DNA of 64,000 bases from Cololabis saira. Lineage: Eukaryota; Chordata; Actinopteri; Beloniformes; Belonidae. Positions 27,801 through 39,804 of this stretch are shown here, piece after piece (the first letter of the stretch is position 1; every line of letters starts with the position of its first letter). Location: NCBI RefSeq assembly GCF_033807715.1, contig NC_084596.1, positions 39,348,958 through 39,412,957 on the forward strand, in the 5' to 3' direction. Below the pieces are notes generated by a model. That model saw only the letters and a program-made list of their open reading frames with translations, had not been told where the DNA came from and made no database searches. The position numbers and the translations under genes are program-made.

Positions 27801-29248
27801 AAAACGCACCCAGAAAAAAGAAGTGGGAACGTAGAGTGACAATAATCTAAAAAATATACCTGGGTGCATTTGATTTGGAATAAGAAAGAAATTAGTTCCA
27901 CTCCTTAGTTTAGGAGCTCCAATTAAACCAGTCGCTTCCAGGGGAATTTAAGGATGTCTTGACACTTTAAAGAAATGTTTTGAAAGCTAGCTCCAAGCTT
28001 GAGGAAGCACAGGAGTACTTTCAGAAAGTCTATTAGAGGTAAGATATGTTTTCTTCACTCCTTGTAAGTCCTATCGGTTTGAAATCAGCTTGGTTCATTC
28101 ATTTATTCAAGTGCCCAACCATGTTCAAAATTTGCTGATGTGTTGAATGTTAAGGCCGCTCAGTTGTAATTGGTCGGGAGTTTGTTGCAAGCGAAACTTT
28201 GGAAAAAATCTACCTATTTTCAAAACAATAAAGATTGCTTATAGCCAAGCAAAATTGCTCCATTGACTAGATATAAAGATACAGTATGTTCAATTTAATT
28301 GCACACACACACAAAAAGAAAATGTCTTTGGTGTGCAAAGGCCAGCTGACATCACACTGGACAAAACCTCTAGGTGGACTAACACACCCAGATAATGCGG
28401 CTGAAGTCGAGCTAATCCCTGTATGCAAACAATCTAACTAGGATTGGAGCTGGCCTATGCACTCTACTCCCCTGCTCAATACAGTAAATAAAATAAAAAC
28501 CAAGGTATACAGGATGTATGTTATGTAGAGAACTATAAATCTGTTCAATTCACAATTTACCAATTTGTTACCCCCAGCCAAAACAAAGATTTATCTCTTG
28601 TTTTGTTGTGACAGGTCAACCAGGAAAGCCCCATCGGAGCAAGCTCGCTGCCCCCTAAGTCTAGTATGTTATATTTAGAGCATAATATGTATGGTGGGCT
28701 CCAGCATTGCATTCATACATTACAGTCAATTACTGCAAACTAGTTTCGTCCACGCGCCAACAACCCAATTTCTGGGCTGAAGCCAACGTGGAAGTAACAA
28801 AAACTACCATTCACCAACTGACCACTGGAACTGGGCTCCAAAACTACACCAATCTCCACTGACTTCAATATTAAAATGTCCACATTTTCAAAAGTAACAA
28901 TTTTAGTCTTAATAGCTAGATTCCACATCCATGATTTTCGTTGATACCACATCAGGTTAATTTATCTGTCCAGTTGCAACTTGGCGCAGCACAATACGAG
29001 GAGGAAGAGGCTTCTAAACCGCTCCTCAGAAAACTGAAGGATGACGTTACAAACACTGTGTACAGTAAATTTTACAATCTATGGTTAAGTTCCAGTCTCC
29101 CTACTCAACCAATAACTTATCTTTCAAAATGTTTGCTGTATTTTGCACCTTTAATGTATATTTTTGCACTAAGACTTTTTTCCCACTATTTTGCCATTTT
29201 TTTCTTTATGGAGTTTTTATTCCATTTCCTTCACTATAGATACACTAA
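24858..29248. other. non-coding stretch upstream of tbl1xr1
   Basis: Only short chance open frames. A possible 52-nt non-coding exon is noted at 25277-25328 and a modestly CpG-rich patch at about 25760-25920. Otherwise nothing recognised. Confidence 0.45.
25277..25328 (-). other. candidate non-coding 5' exon of tbl1xr1
   Basis: On the minus strand a good pyrimidine tract and acceptor (GTGTTTTCTTCCTAG) precede 52 bases that end at ATGG before a GTATTG donor. The piece holds a tiny upstream frame (ATG GAG CGC CCC TGA). TBL1XR1 genes are known to have non-coding 5' exons, and exon 1 here needs one upstream, but this assignment rests on splice-site appearance alone. Confidence 0.25.
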
Positions 29249-29730
29249 GGCTGCGTCCAAAATTGCATACTTCCACCCTAATGAGTATGCAAAATGAGTA
29301 TGTGAGATTTTTTAGTGTGTCCGAAACATTAGTACGTACTCAATAGTATTTACTATCCATACTCATTCCGGAGAAAATTATTAGTGTGGATTGATGGACA
29401 CTAGCTAAGCAGAAACTTCCCACAATGCAATGCAGCGGTGTTTGGTTGCTAAGTGATACGTATATGTCATAAGTATAATAATATTAATACTATAATATTC
29501 GTATATAATAATATTATATAATGTCATCTTGTTTGGGCCAGGATAAACGGGAAAGAGCGGTGCTGCTACTGCTGCTGTGACATGTCACTTCCTCCCAACG
29601 GCAGGAAGTGACGTGTGCGCTCTTAATAGTACGTCCAAATTAATGCATACTACTGATATTTACTCAAAAGTGTGCCGAATTTAAGTATACTTTTAGTATA
29701 TACTGTTTAGTATGGCATTTCGTACGCACC
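29249..29730. mobile_element. MITE, GGCTGCGTCCAAAAT ends
   Basis: The left end GGCTGCGTCCAAAATTGCAT is an imperfect inverted repeat of the right end ATGGCATTTCGTACGCACC. The interior is AT-rich with repeated AGTATAC-like words. No protein is encoded; ends are approximate. Confidence 0.55.
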
Positions 29731-29984
29731 GTAAATACTCAAAGAACTTGTGTCTTCATACTTGGCAAATAAAACTGATTGCAATTCTATCCTTAATAGT
29801 ACTTTGAATAGATTTCCATTCATTTGATAAGAGTAATTGAACCCTATAGCCATTACAAGTTTTTGTCAAAGTCCGAGCACAACCTGATATTAAACTTGGG
29901 ACTTCACCTCAATAAGGACCCCCAGAAATGTCATTCCTCCATGTTGAGAATCGGGACCAGGCTTTAATCCTCAGGGTCAGTGAC

Positions 29985-30605
29985 TACGTTTACATGGAGT
30001 CAAAATTCGGGTTATTGCTAATATTCCAGTTACTGAAACATTCGGAATATTCCGTTTACATGCGTGAGCAAACAGGGTTACCTCTTTATACATGGTAATT
30101 AATCATTTGGGATATCCCGATCAAACCAGCGACGCACGGAGAACGTGATGACGCAATTAGCGTCATTTCCGCTTCTTCTTCCTGTATCCAAAACAAATGC
30201 TGCTTCGCGCAACTTTTTGCTCACCTTCTTGTAAATCTCACTATCCCGGTACTTTCTACCGTCTACAAATGACAAAATGTTCATATCCTTCATTACATTA
30301 ATGAAGTGATTAGTCGTCTCCTCACTCCAAAAGTGTGGTGTGGTCTTGCGTTTCGCTGTGTTTAGAAGTACATCCTGGACTCAAAAGACCAGGACGTACT
30401 ATCCCGATATTGATCGGGATAGTACGTTTGGCGTTTACATGACCGAATATTCAGGTTTTAAAAGGAGTAACACAGGGGTCATATTCGAGTTTTTAAAAAC
30501 CAGAATATGAGCAAATTCGGGTTATTGGTGTTTACATGGCCGTGCAAATTCGGGTTATTGCCAATATTTGGGTTTTAAAAGGGTTTTTGATGCATGTAAA
30601 CGTAC
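29985..30605. mobile_element. MITE, TACGTTTACATG ends
   Basis: Inverted ends TACGTTTACATG and CATGTAAACGTA lie about 620 bp apart, with inner repeated TTCGGGTTATT words on both arms. A partial copy is at 1226-1815. No transposase. Confidence 0.7.
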
Positions 30606-30649
30606 TGAGTGTCATACAAAACAAGAAGTGTCTCTAAAGAGGTGACAAA

Positions 30650-30651
<2 letters not shown>

Positions 30652-30744
<93 letters not shown>
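30652..30744. repeat. (CA)n microsatellite
   Basis: An uninterrupted AC run of about 93 bases (46 units), the longest pure dinucleotide tract in the window. Confidence 0.97.
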
Positions 30745-30746
<2 letters not shown>

Positions 30747-30974
30747 CTCATTATTTCCCCCCATCAACACCAGTGTGACCACGATGACCCAGTTAGTGTT
30801 AGTGAGGGCTCAGATCAGCATTAATTGTGCGTTAAGGACAAATGAAACGGCGTGACAGCTGACCACATGTGGTGGGTCACCAGGACCAGAACCTGCAGCT
30901 CCACCAGACACCACTACAGCTGGATCCGCGGGGATCTGATGTGCAGCAGAACCGGCACCAGCGTGGTCGCTACT

Positions 30975-31068
30975 AAAGCCTGATTTATGCTTCTGCGTTA
31001 AATCGACGCAGAGCCTACGGCGTAGACTCTGCGTCGGTGTAACGCGGGACCATAAATCAGCTTTAGCG
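30975..31068. mobile_element. palindromic PIF/Harbinger-like MITE
   Basis: About 94 bp that read nearly the same on both strands: left TAAAGCCTGATTTATGCTTC, right CCATAAATCAGCTTTA, with a centre GCCTACGGCGTAGACTCTGC. Flanking TAA-like trinucleotides would fit a PIF/Harbinger target, but the family is inferred. Relatives lie at 31563-31598, 33538-33605 and 33903-34017. Confidence 0.65.
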
Positions 31069-31069
31069 G

Positions 31070-31560
31070 GGTCGCTGTGCAGCGGGGCAGGCTAGCTCGC
31101 TGCTAGCACGCGTGGCGCTGGCCGCGACCACACATCCCGCCACATTTACTCCCTAACGCAGCCCGCTATCTCACACCCCGCACCACACTGACGAAGCCCC
31201 CTCCGCAGTGCGTGGCATGTGTCATTTCCACCAGTTTATTGTGGCCCGGGCTGGTTTTTGTGTCGAGTGCTGTCTGTGTGTCAGCTAGCGACCTAGCCCG
31301 CCATGCTAATGACAGTGTAGCCGCGGTCTCATACCTACTTGATAAAACCTTTCAACAGACGAGATCTTCCGCGGCTGTCTCTGTGTTGGACTCAGACCAT
31401 GTTGGGGCTGTACTGGCCACAGAGGCTGGTCGTTCCCCGCACGTAGAGCGCCGTTAGAGCTGATATTGTAGCTAAAGCCCGGCGGTGAGAGCCAGCACAG
31501 GCTCCCGTCGGCTGACCCGCCCCGCGGAAATGAGAAGAGCTGCTGGTACAAGACGAGCTG
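31070..31560. promoter_or_regulatory. CpG-rich patch, candidate tbl1xr1 promoter
   Basis: This stretch has far more CG dinucleotides than its AT-rich surroundings (GCTAGCACGCGTGGCGCTGG, GACCCGCCCCGCGG) and is not itself explained by the flanking MITEs. It lies 13 kb upstream of tbl1xr1 exon 1, and 11 kb upstream of kcnmb2. A first exon of either gene could be here, but no exon was defined. Confidence 0.35.
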
Positions 31561-31689
31561 GAGGATTTATGGTTCCCCGTTACACCGACGCAGCTACGCT
31601 AAAGTTTATCACTACATCTGCTTACTACCACCTGAAAAACATTGATAGAATTAAGGGGATTCTGTCTAAACAAGACATGGAAAAACTTT

Positions 31690-32712
31690 TTTTTTTTTCC
31701 ATTTTCGGTGTGTTGAGGTTTTTAATTTTTGAGAATTTGGTTTTTAGCATTTTATGCAAATGTAACCCCAAGACAGTACCAGAGGTGGGTAGAGTAGTCA
31801 GAAATTGTACTCAAGTAAAAGTACTGTTACTTCAGAATAATATGACTCGAGTAGAAGTAAAAAGTAGTCATCCAAATAATTACTTGAGTAAAAGTAAAAA
31901 AGTACTTGGTGAAAAAACTACTCAAGTATTGAGTAACTGTTGAGTAACGTCTGGTTTATTTTTTTAACACAACCATTCAAACAGACAAAAGTACAAAATA
32001 ATCATCTTCAGGCAAATTAAATCAATAAAATAATTTAATAAAAAATAGCTTAAATTAAAATTATCTAAAAAAATCTTAAAGTCAATTCAAGTACTTTAAT
32101 AAATAATAAAATAACAGAATAAAAAAATAAATTAAGCACAAGTAGCACAAAATTTCAAGCCTTTGTACTTTTCTTTTTTAACCAGGCAGAACTAGAACAA
32201 GCCCATGAACTCATAGAAACTCTGTGTGTGTTTGAGTCTGTGTAAATGTGACAAAACATGCAAAAACAAACATTTTTCCCAAAGAATCACTCAGTGATGT
32301 CATGAGATTGACGCGTACGCGGATAAAAGGGATAAAAGAAAAGTAACAGCTCAATGTAGCCTAATGTAGCGGAGTAAGAGGAACAGTTTCTTCTTCACAA
32401 ATCTACTCAAGTAAAAGTAAAACGTATAGTGATTCAAAACTACTCCTAAAAGTACAACATTTCCCAAAACGTACTGAAGTAAATGTAACGGAGTAAATGT
32501 AACTCGTTACTACCCAGCTCTGGACAGTACAGTATATAAAGTAATGAAATAGGCTGTAGACAATTTATGCAATTATACAATTAATGTTTTTATACCTTTA
32601 AACATATTTAAAGGCAAAAACATGGCAGTAGTTATTCTCGTGTCCAACAAAACATTCCTTTTTTGGGCATAAACAAAAAAATACCAAAAGTTGTAATGTA
32701 ATGATGAAAACA
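31690..32712. mobile_element. fragment of TAGGGCTGGGGAT hAT family, interrupted
   Basis: From TTCCATTTTCGGTG to AAGTTGTAATGTAATGATGA the sequence follows the interior of the 8143-8851 copy (TTTTATGCAAATGTAACCCC, AAAGGCAAAAACATGGCA). Both termini are missing, and it is split by the insertion at 31780-32522. Confidence 0.7.
31780..32522. mobile_element. hAT-type element, CAGAGGTGGGTAGAGTAG ends
   Basis: Ends CAGAGGTGGGTAG and CTACCCAGCTCTG are inverted repeats; the 8-bp duplication GACAGTAC (31772-31779 and 32523-32530) is perfect. The arms repeat ACTCAAGTAAAAGTA-like words. A close copy of almost equal length is at 50332-51071. No transposase is encoded. Confidence 0.88.
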
Positions 32713-32714
32713 AT

Positions 32715-33482
32715 CAGAGGTGATCATTTTTGGCCCTAAAAATGAAAGGGAAAAGATCAGCGCTCACCTTGGCTCCATGTCATTGACAGCTACAAATGAA
32801 GCCAGAAATCTTGGTGTAATTATTGACTCAGACCTGAACTTCAACAGCAATCTAAAGTTTATCACTAACTCTGCCTACTACCACCTGAAAACATTGCTAG
32901 AATTAAGGGTTTTCTGTCTAAACAAGACATGGAAAAACTTATTCATGCATTCATTTTCAGTAGGTTGGATTATTGCAATGGCATCTTTACAGGCCTGAAC
33001 AAGAAATCTATCAGGCAGCTGCAGCTGATCTACAAAGACCTGAATGGTCTTGGACCAGAATACATGCTGGATCTGTTAGTTCCTATGAAGCTCCCAGACC
33101 CCTGAGCTTCATCTGGATCTGGTTTGTTGTGGTTCCAGAACCAGAACCAACAAGGTGAGGCAGCGTTCAGTTATTCTGCTCCTCACCGGTGGAACAAACT
33201 TCCTGTAGACCTGAGGTCTGCTCCAACTGTAGATCCTTTAAATCAGGATAAAAACATTACTGTTTACTGAAGCTAATCTTAAATTAAATACTTACCTGCT
33301 GTACTCTACTGCCCTTACTTTTAACAGCTTGTGCTTTTTATTATTTTACTTCTTTTCTTATCATCTTATTCTTAATTTTTTCAATCTTATTTGTTATTTA
33401 CTGTCTAATTATGTCTTGCTGCTTTTAATGTCAATGTAAAGCACTTTGAGTTACCTTGTGTTGAATTGTGGTATATAAATAC
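32715..33482 (+). mobile_element. LINE 3' end (reverse-transcriptase C-terminus and tail)
   Basis: The plus strand reads NLGVIIDSDLNFNSNLKFIT then AYYHLK, a C-terminal reverse-transcriptase segment of L2/CR1-like non-LTR elements of fish, followed by frameshifted remnants (GLGPEYMLDLL, RWNKLPVDLRSAPT) and a 3' tail with AAAGCACTTTGAGTTACCTT. Truncated at the 5' side and decayed. The first part (about 31598-31685) of the same region occurs again upstream. Confidence 0.75.
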
Positions 33483-33902
33483 ATTTCCCTTGCCTAAAGA
33501 AGCCATGCTCAGCATGCTCTCAACACTGCTCGCTGCGCGTCGCCGCGTACCCTACGCCGTAGGCTACGTGCGTCGATTTAACGCACAGCCATAATCAAGG
33601 CTTTAAATGTGAAGATATTCACGCCGAGGAAAAGCTTTTACCGCGTCGCCCCATCGAATACGGTAAAACTGGGGCTGTTGCATTCTTAAAATCATGAGCT
33701 ATTTCTAAAAAGAACATAATAAGGACATTGTGTTATAATGTCCTGTTTTCAGAAACCCGTGGAGTATTTAAGGGCTAAATAAGGCGGCATTTCCTAAAAA
33801 ATAAGTAGCGTAACAGCAAACGCGCGCACAGAAAAAGGCCAAACAAAGACATTACCGGGCCTCGGAGAGTGTACCGCAGCGCACAGCCCCGCCAGTCATA
33901 AC

Positions 33903-34017
33903 AGCATGAATTATGGTCCGCGTTAAATCGACGGCGTAGGGTTACGCGGCGACGCGCAGCGTACGGACAAAGGCTCTGCGTTGGTGTAACGCGAGACCAT
34001 GAATCAGCCTTCACAGC
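33903..34017. mobile_element. palindromic MITE copy
   Basis: TGAATTATGGTCCGCGTTAA on the left and GTAACGCGAGACCATGAATC on the right form an inverted pair around a CG-rich centre, as in the element at 30975-31068. It makes this patch look CpG-rich. Confidence 0.6.
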
Positions 34018-37000
34018 CGCCCATCCCCCGCTACACCTCACTTCGGCCTGGCCGGTCACCACTAGCGGGATTAACGCACCCCACCCCCCATCACTGCTCA
34101 GTCATTCACACTGGGAAAGTCAACAACAAGCTTACATCATCGCTGCAATCTGGATCTTATACTGTTTTTTTTTTTTTCCAAAGCTGTACACATAAACAAA
34201 CATTTCATAATCATATCAATTTACCCAATGCTGCAGACATTTGGACTAGTACCACATTTATAGCTGTTTTCTAATTACATAATATTTGCATTATGTCAAT
34301 GGCTGTCCCTGATGCAAATATTAATAACAAAACTGCTACTACTAGTAATACCAATAATAATAATTGTTGTTATAATAGTGTATTGTAAATGGTATGAGAG
34401 ATTACTGGATGTTTCCATTTACTCTGTACAACCTCAACTTTTTCCAGTGTGAGATGATGACATATTGTGAAATCCTGTATTGGGTATCATGAAATCAGCT
34501 GCACAACTGCAGAAACTGTGCCGCATATTCAGAAGAGGCTTTGTCACACTGCATTTCCTTTTTACCATAAACAGTTATCTTTCATGGTAGCATAGACTAC
34601 AAGGGCTTCTTTTGACTTATCACAGTCCACATTCACAAATACATTTCTATGAGGCCGACTTTTTTTTTTTTACAGCCAAGCTGAATTTTATCCAGGCTGT
34701 CAGAATCATCAACACTAATAATAATAGGCTCTATATCTGGATAAGAAGTCAGCTGGCAGATATACAAAGGAATGACTGTATAGTTTGCCTCATTACATGT
34801 GTGGTTGAGTGATGTATTTGTTTGTCCTGGATAATGCATCGTACTGCAGAATAGATTTTTTTTTCTTCTTTTGCCTGTGCTACTTTCAAGCCTTTGAGCT
34901 GTTTGATCCTCCCACTTAGACTCCAGTTTAATACATTGTGCCAAATGAGAATAGTGCTGGAGTGTGAAGCTGTGAGGATCCTGGGAGAAGAGGTCTCTGT
35001 ATGGTGGGGAAAAAAAATTGTCTTGTGTTTGACACAAAACTATGCACAGAATTCAGCCAAACCTGCTTCACTGCTGCTTATCTCCATCAGGTAATCTATG
35101 AGAGGTTTTGGCACATTTACCTTTCACATCCTTCTCCGACAGCCAGTGAAAACACAAATATGTGCTCCACCACTCCTGCTGAGATTGGGTGTTTTGGCTG
35201 CCAGAGAATTACATGTGAAGCAAATTCCTCATGCCCACTTCCAGGCTTTATGTAATATTATACTTTATTGTATAATTATTAATATAATTATAATAAAGAT
35301 TCTCAAGATAAATATTGTGAATCGGCTCACCTCTTCTCAGGCAATGTAAATGTTACTCATCCATTTCAGCTCGTCTACATATGCACCGTGTAGTCTTTTA
35401 ATAAACACAGATACAAATAAGGAATGTCTCCCAGCATCTGCAGAAATGTTCAGATCACTGGGGTTTGTTTGTGCTGGCAAAAATAAGGTAATTCTCTGTT
35501 AAGTAAGATTATCACTGTTTCCCTCCATAAGTGTGAGTCTGGACGGGCTACAGCCGTCTTACGACTCCGCGGGGCAGGAGGCTAATCTGCAGGAAAATAA
35601 CAAGCTCGGCCCTTATTGACTGCCAAGCAAAAGCTGCATTGCCTTTTCATTGGTGTGCAACTGTGTTTCACGTCTGGAGGGGTAGGGAAAAGAACAAGAC
35701 AGGGGGTTCAAATTGACGAAAGAGCAAGTATTTGTCTATTAAAGATGGGACATACAATCACATGATTGCAGCTTGTTTACTTGCCTTCTCCTGAATACCT
35801 CTTTTTAATTCCAGCTCGTTCCATGTTGCCAAAGAAGTCTGTCTCGGTGATGTGTGCTTTGGCGAGTCCGGCCCGTAATTATTTATCGCTCATTTGGGTT
35901 AATGGATGCACACTGTCCTTGCAAGTACACTTTTTTTTTAATTTGAACCATAAACCAAACCTTTTGCTTAATTTTCCATGATATGTGTGAGACGAATAAA
36001 AGGCGGGGAGAAAAGGATCTGCAGCTCAGCTTCGCTGCCTGCTCAGCACAAGCTATTTTTGGATCCTGAGAAACAAAGAAGCAGCAATGCCTTTCATACC
36101 CCATGTATGTGTTGTTTCACTTCCAAATGTGCCCCTGGAAGACAGCCTGCACTGCGTAGCTATGTTTAGGCTTAACCTAAAATAAAAACAAAGGCTTCTC
36201 CTTCTGCTCTGGATTCTTCCTCACCCTGCTGTATTCGTGTCTTACTGTACGCAGGGAGGGCCTGTTGTGTTTCTAAGACTGCATGTACAACACGGCATAA
36301 AAGATAGAGCAAAAGCCTCAGTGCTGGGACGAGTTGAGTTGGTCTTTCTGGACGAGCAGAGATTCTTACAGTGTGAGATCTGCAGCTGCTGTGAGGAACA
36401 GACTTGTATAATGTCACACGCCAAACAGGATGCAGAGAGACTGCAGCCAATATCAGCATCAGCGATAATCCCCCATCTGGTCAGACTCTTGAGGAAATGA
36501 CTGCTTACAGAAAAGCCTTAATACACACACACACACACGCACACGCACACGCACACGCACACGCACACGCACAGGCACACACACACTAACATCCAGACTA
36601 ATACAGATGAAATGTGCCACGACATTACATCCAAGTTATATTTGATTTTCAGTACGAAAACATTCCAAAGAGTTGACGTAAAAGCAGAAATATCATGACT
36701 GCAAAGGCTTTTAAACTCACCTCCATGGAAAGTTGGGCTTTACAATACAATCTTACCGTGTTACAGTAATATAAAATATTGATGAAGTTTACTTGTAATG
36801 CAAAAAGTGTAGAATCAAAGTGGAGAAGCAAGTTTAATAATGAGATGCACATGTTGTGTAGTTTATACTTATGGATAGTTTAAAGTATTATGTAACGTTT
36901 GCAGTGATGAGAAAAGCACTGACATATATTTAAAGTGATAAATTAGTACACAAGAAGTTAAAATAACATACTGAAAACAGCCATTAGAATAAAATCATTC

Positions 37001-38796
37001 CTTGATTCAGACCTTTATATTGCTGCCAACTGACGTCAAACGCTGGAGTTTGAAACAGTAGCAGTAAATCATCTTCTCTTGTGACTTGATTCCCAATATC
37101 TATGGTTTTTTTTTCCATCTTAAATTAAATGGGCTCATCTTTCTACTAAACCTCGGTTAAAATCTTTGGCGTTTCCGCTAACTTGTTACAAGTAAAGATG
37201 TCACAGTTGTGGAGGAGCCAAATGAAAGAGGCCAGGCAGGCAGGATTAATAATAATAACGTCTGTGTCTGAACCTGAAGCCCTGCCACGTCAGGGTACGC
37301 AGCAAAAGCCAAAGACCTGACGAAACAAACTAAAACAGGACAGCCAAAGAGAAGAGGCACAACTGCTGAGGACAGAAAAAAGACAACAACCAAAGAAGCT
37401 GAGCTCATTTCCTCATAAAAAGACGAATACCTGCACAAAGTCTCTCTGTTCTGTCTTTCTTTTTCATTGCAGTAGCTGCATTTTTGAACAAATCCAACAG
37501 CCGTAATAAATCGGATGTCATGGCTGTGTCATATCTGACCTTTTTTAAATATAATGTATCCAATTAGTTCCTCATTTATTCATTATTACCAAAATAAAAG
37601 CAAGATCTTTCAAAAAAGAGGGCTTTTCTTCTGATCTTCTGATGGGAGTCAAAAAACGTCCCTGAAGTCGATCACCGTCCACTTTGTGAGGTTGCAGCGA
37701 CACCTTGTGGCCGCAGGCACCCACTTTTCTTTCTCTCTTTCTGTCACAGCATTTGACTTCTGTGTAAGATGCCTCCACGTATTGTATATCTGTAACAAGT
37801 GGCAGTTACAGTGTGGGGATAAGGGCGAGATGTGCAGCAAATATAGCAACATGCATGCAGCCACTTATCCAGGGGTCCAGTGGAAAGTCATTGTGCCGGA
37901 CCATCTCCCTCTGAAGCATGACAGCATTGTACAAGGAACTCATATTACGAGTGCAGGTATGGCAGGCATCCCATTCACTTGGGGTAAGAGTTTAAATAAG
38001 AGGTAGCCAGCTGCTGTCCTTCGCAGAACAGACTTCGCTGTAGAGCCACTGCTGACAGTTGCAGCCCCGAGTCCGGATTATCACGACAGGCCGGTGAGCA
38101 GAGGTAGGATCTCACAGATTGTATGTGTTATAAATTCAACAGGCACCAGTTACTTGCAAATGCTAAGGGCTCACTGCTGTTTAAGCGTGAAAAGAAACAG
38201 ACGATTACAGGCGCCAGGGAGGAACCCTGGGGCTGTGACCGGAGATCTCTCGGGCAGAGGGCTCGGGGTTTTTCCTCTGATCAGAGCTGTGTGTGGAGGA
38301 TTTTAACAGTGCTGGCGTGTGATATCGATTTTTTAAAAAGTCACAACAATGTAAGTTTTTATGTCTGACCCCGTGAAAAGGATGTCTTAGAAATATCTGC
38401 CACTTTTTTTTCTTTTCTTCGTGTGCAGCCTGGTGAATCTTAATTGGATCATTTGGATAAACACATGCTGTTTTTAGCTCTGCCTGAAGGAAAAGTGATG
38501 GGAAAGGAGGATTTGGTTTTTGGTGTCACATTGTGCAGAATAATGGGAGCAGTGTGTGAGCTGCCAGTCAGTGCACATTGTGCAAGGCATGGACTGCCTT
38601 TACTGCTTTATTATACCTCCGAGGAGAACTATGCAGCAGAGCAAGGGAGGTTTTATTTAGCTATTTGTTTTCCGGCAACATTACTGGAAACACATGATGA
38701 GGAAACACTACACATCCTGCAACATAGACGCACACTCTGAGATGCACGACCTCTAACATCACTGACAAATATCCATAAAACAATACATCTCTTTGG
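34018..38796. other. spacer between tbl1xr1 and kcnmb2
   Basis: No coding exon was recognised on either strand. Contains a CA/CACACG repeat at 36522-36586. A promoter or non-coding exon of kcnmb2 might be here but nothing specific could be supported. Confidence 0.45.
36522..36586. repeat. (CA)n / (CACACG)n microsatellite
   Basis: A CA run changes into regular CACACG units and back to CA over about 65 bases. Confidence 0.9.
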
Positions 38797-38804
38797 GTTG
38801 CACG

Positions 38805-38912
38805 TAGGAATGGGCGATATTTTACCGTTCACGATAAACCGTCAAAAAAATTCCCCACGGTAAGAATTTGTCATCTCACGGTAAAAACGATAAATTGAGG
38901 AAATGAGCCTGA

Positions 38913-38960
<48 letters not shown>

Positions 38961-39018
38961 AATGAGCCTGAAAGAAAGAAAGAAGAAAGAAATGAGCCTG
39001 AAAGAAAGAAAGAAATAA

Positions 39019-39066
<48 letters not shown>

Positions 39067-39107
39067 AATGAGCACGAAAGAAAGAAAGAAGAAAGAAATG
39101 AGCCTGA

Positions 39108-39139
<32 letters not shown>

Positions 39140-39488
39140 AATGAGCACGAAAGAAAGAAAGAAGAAAGAAATGAGCCTGAAAGAAAGAAAGAAAGAAAGA
39201 AAGAAAGAAATGAGCACGAAAGAAAGAAAGAAGAAAGAAATGAGCCTGAAAGAAAGAAAGAAAGAAAGAAAGAAAGAAATGAGCACGAAAGAAAGAAAGA
39301 AGAAAGAAATGAGCCTGAAAGAAAGAAAGAAAGAAATGAGCATGAAAGAAAGAAAGAAGAAAGAAATGAGCCTGAAATAAAGAAAGAAATGAGCCTGAAA
39401 GAAAGAAAGAAAGAAATGAGCCTGAAAGAAAGAAAGAAAGAAAGAAATGAGCCTGAAAGAAAGAAAGAAAGAAGAAAAATGAGCCTGA

Positions 39489-39524
<36 letters not shown>

Positions 39525-39626
39525 AATGAGCCTGAAAGAAAGAAAGAAAGAAGAAAGAAATGAGCCTGAAAGAAAGAAAGAAAGAAGAAAGAAATGAGCC
39601 TGAAAGAAAGAAAGAAATGAGCCTGA

Positions 39627-39694
<68 letters not shown>

Positions 39695-39796
39695 CGTATT
39701 GTTGATGACACTTTTTGTATTGATATTTTTATCGTTATTGGGATAAATGCCAGAAATTATCGTGATACATTTTTTTGTCCATACCGCCCATCCCTA
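38805..39796. mobile_element. hAT-type MITE with a GAAA-satellite core
   Basis: Ends TAGGAATGGGCGATATT and CCGCCCATCCCTA match the TAGGGNTGGGCGATAT family, and both arms carry related ACGGTAA/TTATCG words. The 8-bp flanks GTTGCACG (38797-38804) and ATTGCACG (39797-39804) agree at seven positions. Almost all the interior is a GAAA-based array. Confidence 0.8.
38908..39694. repeat. GAAA array with TGAGCCTGAAAG higher-order units
   Basis: AAAG/GAAA runs are broken at varying intervals by ATGAGCCTGAAAG or ATGAGCACGAAAG. A regular double unit (one CCT, one ACG) of about 73 bases repeats from 39060 to 39330. The long frames on both strands (289 residues on the minus strand) exist only because the array lacks stop codons in some frames. 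Confidence 0.92.
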
Positions 39797-39804
39797 ATTG
39801 CACG

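Larger units (their letters stand above)
31563..33605. mobile_element. MITE with LINE and hAT insertions
   Basis: The left end (GATTTATGGTTCCCCGTTAC) and right end (complement of GATTATGGCTGTGCGTTAAA) are arms of the same palindromic family as 30975-31068, 2 kb apart. Between them sit two pieces of a LINE 3' region, a fragment of the TAGGGCTGGGGAT hAT family and another hAT element. The outer relationship is inferred from the arms only. Confidence 0.45.

Noticed and set aside
28941..29297. 118-residue plus-strand frame
   Set aside because: Overlaps a dispersed repeat also seen near 18840 and the end of a MITE; no domain and no splice support.
31485..31943. 152-residue plus-strand frame
   Set aside because: Runs through a MITE arm, a LINE piece and a hAT end; a chance joining of repeats.
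38900..39700. CRISPR array
   Set aside because: Repeats are simple-sequence GAAA with short variants, without unique spacers, in an animal genome.
38842..39711. 289-residue minus-strand Ser/Phe/Leu frame and plus-strand Lys/Glu frames
   Set aside because: Entirely the GAAA array inside a MITE; no coding signal.
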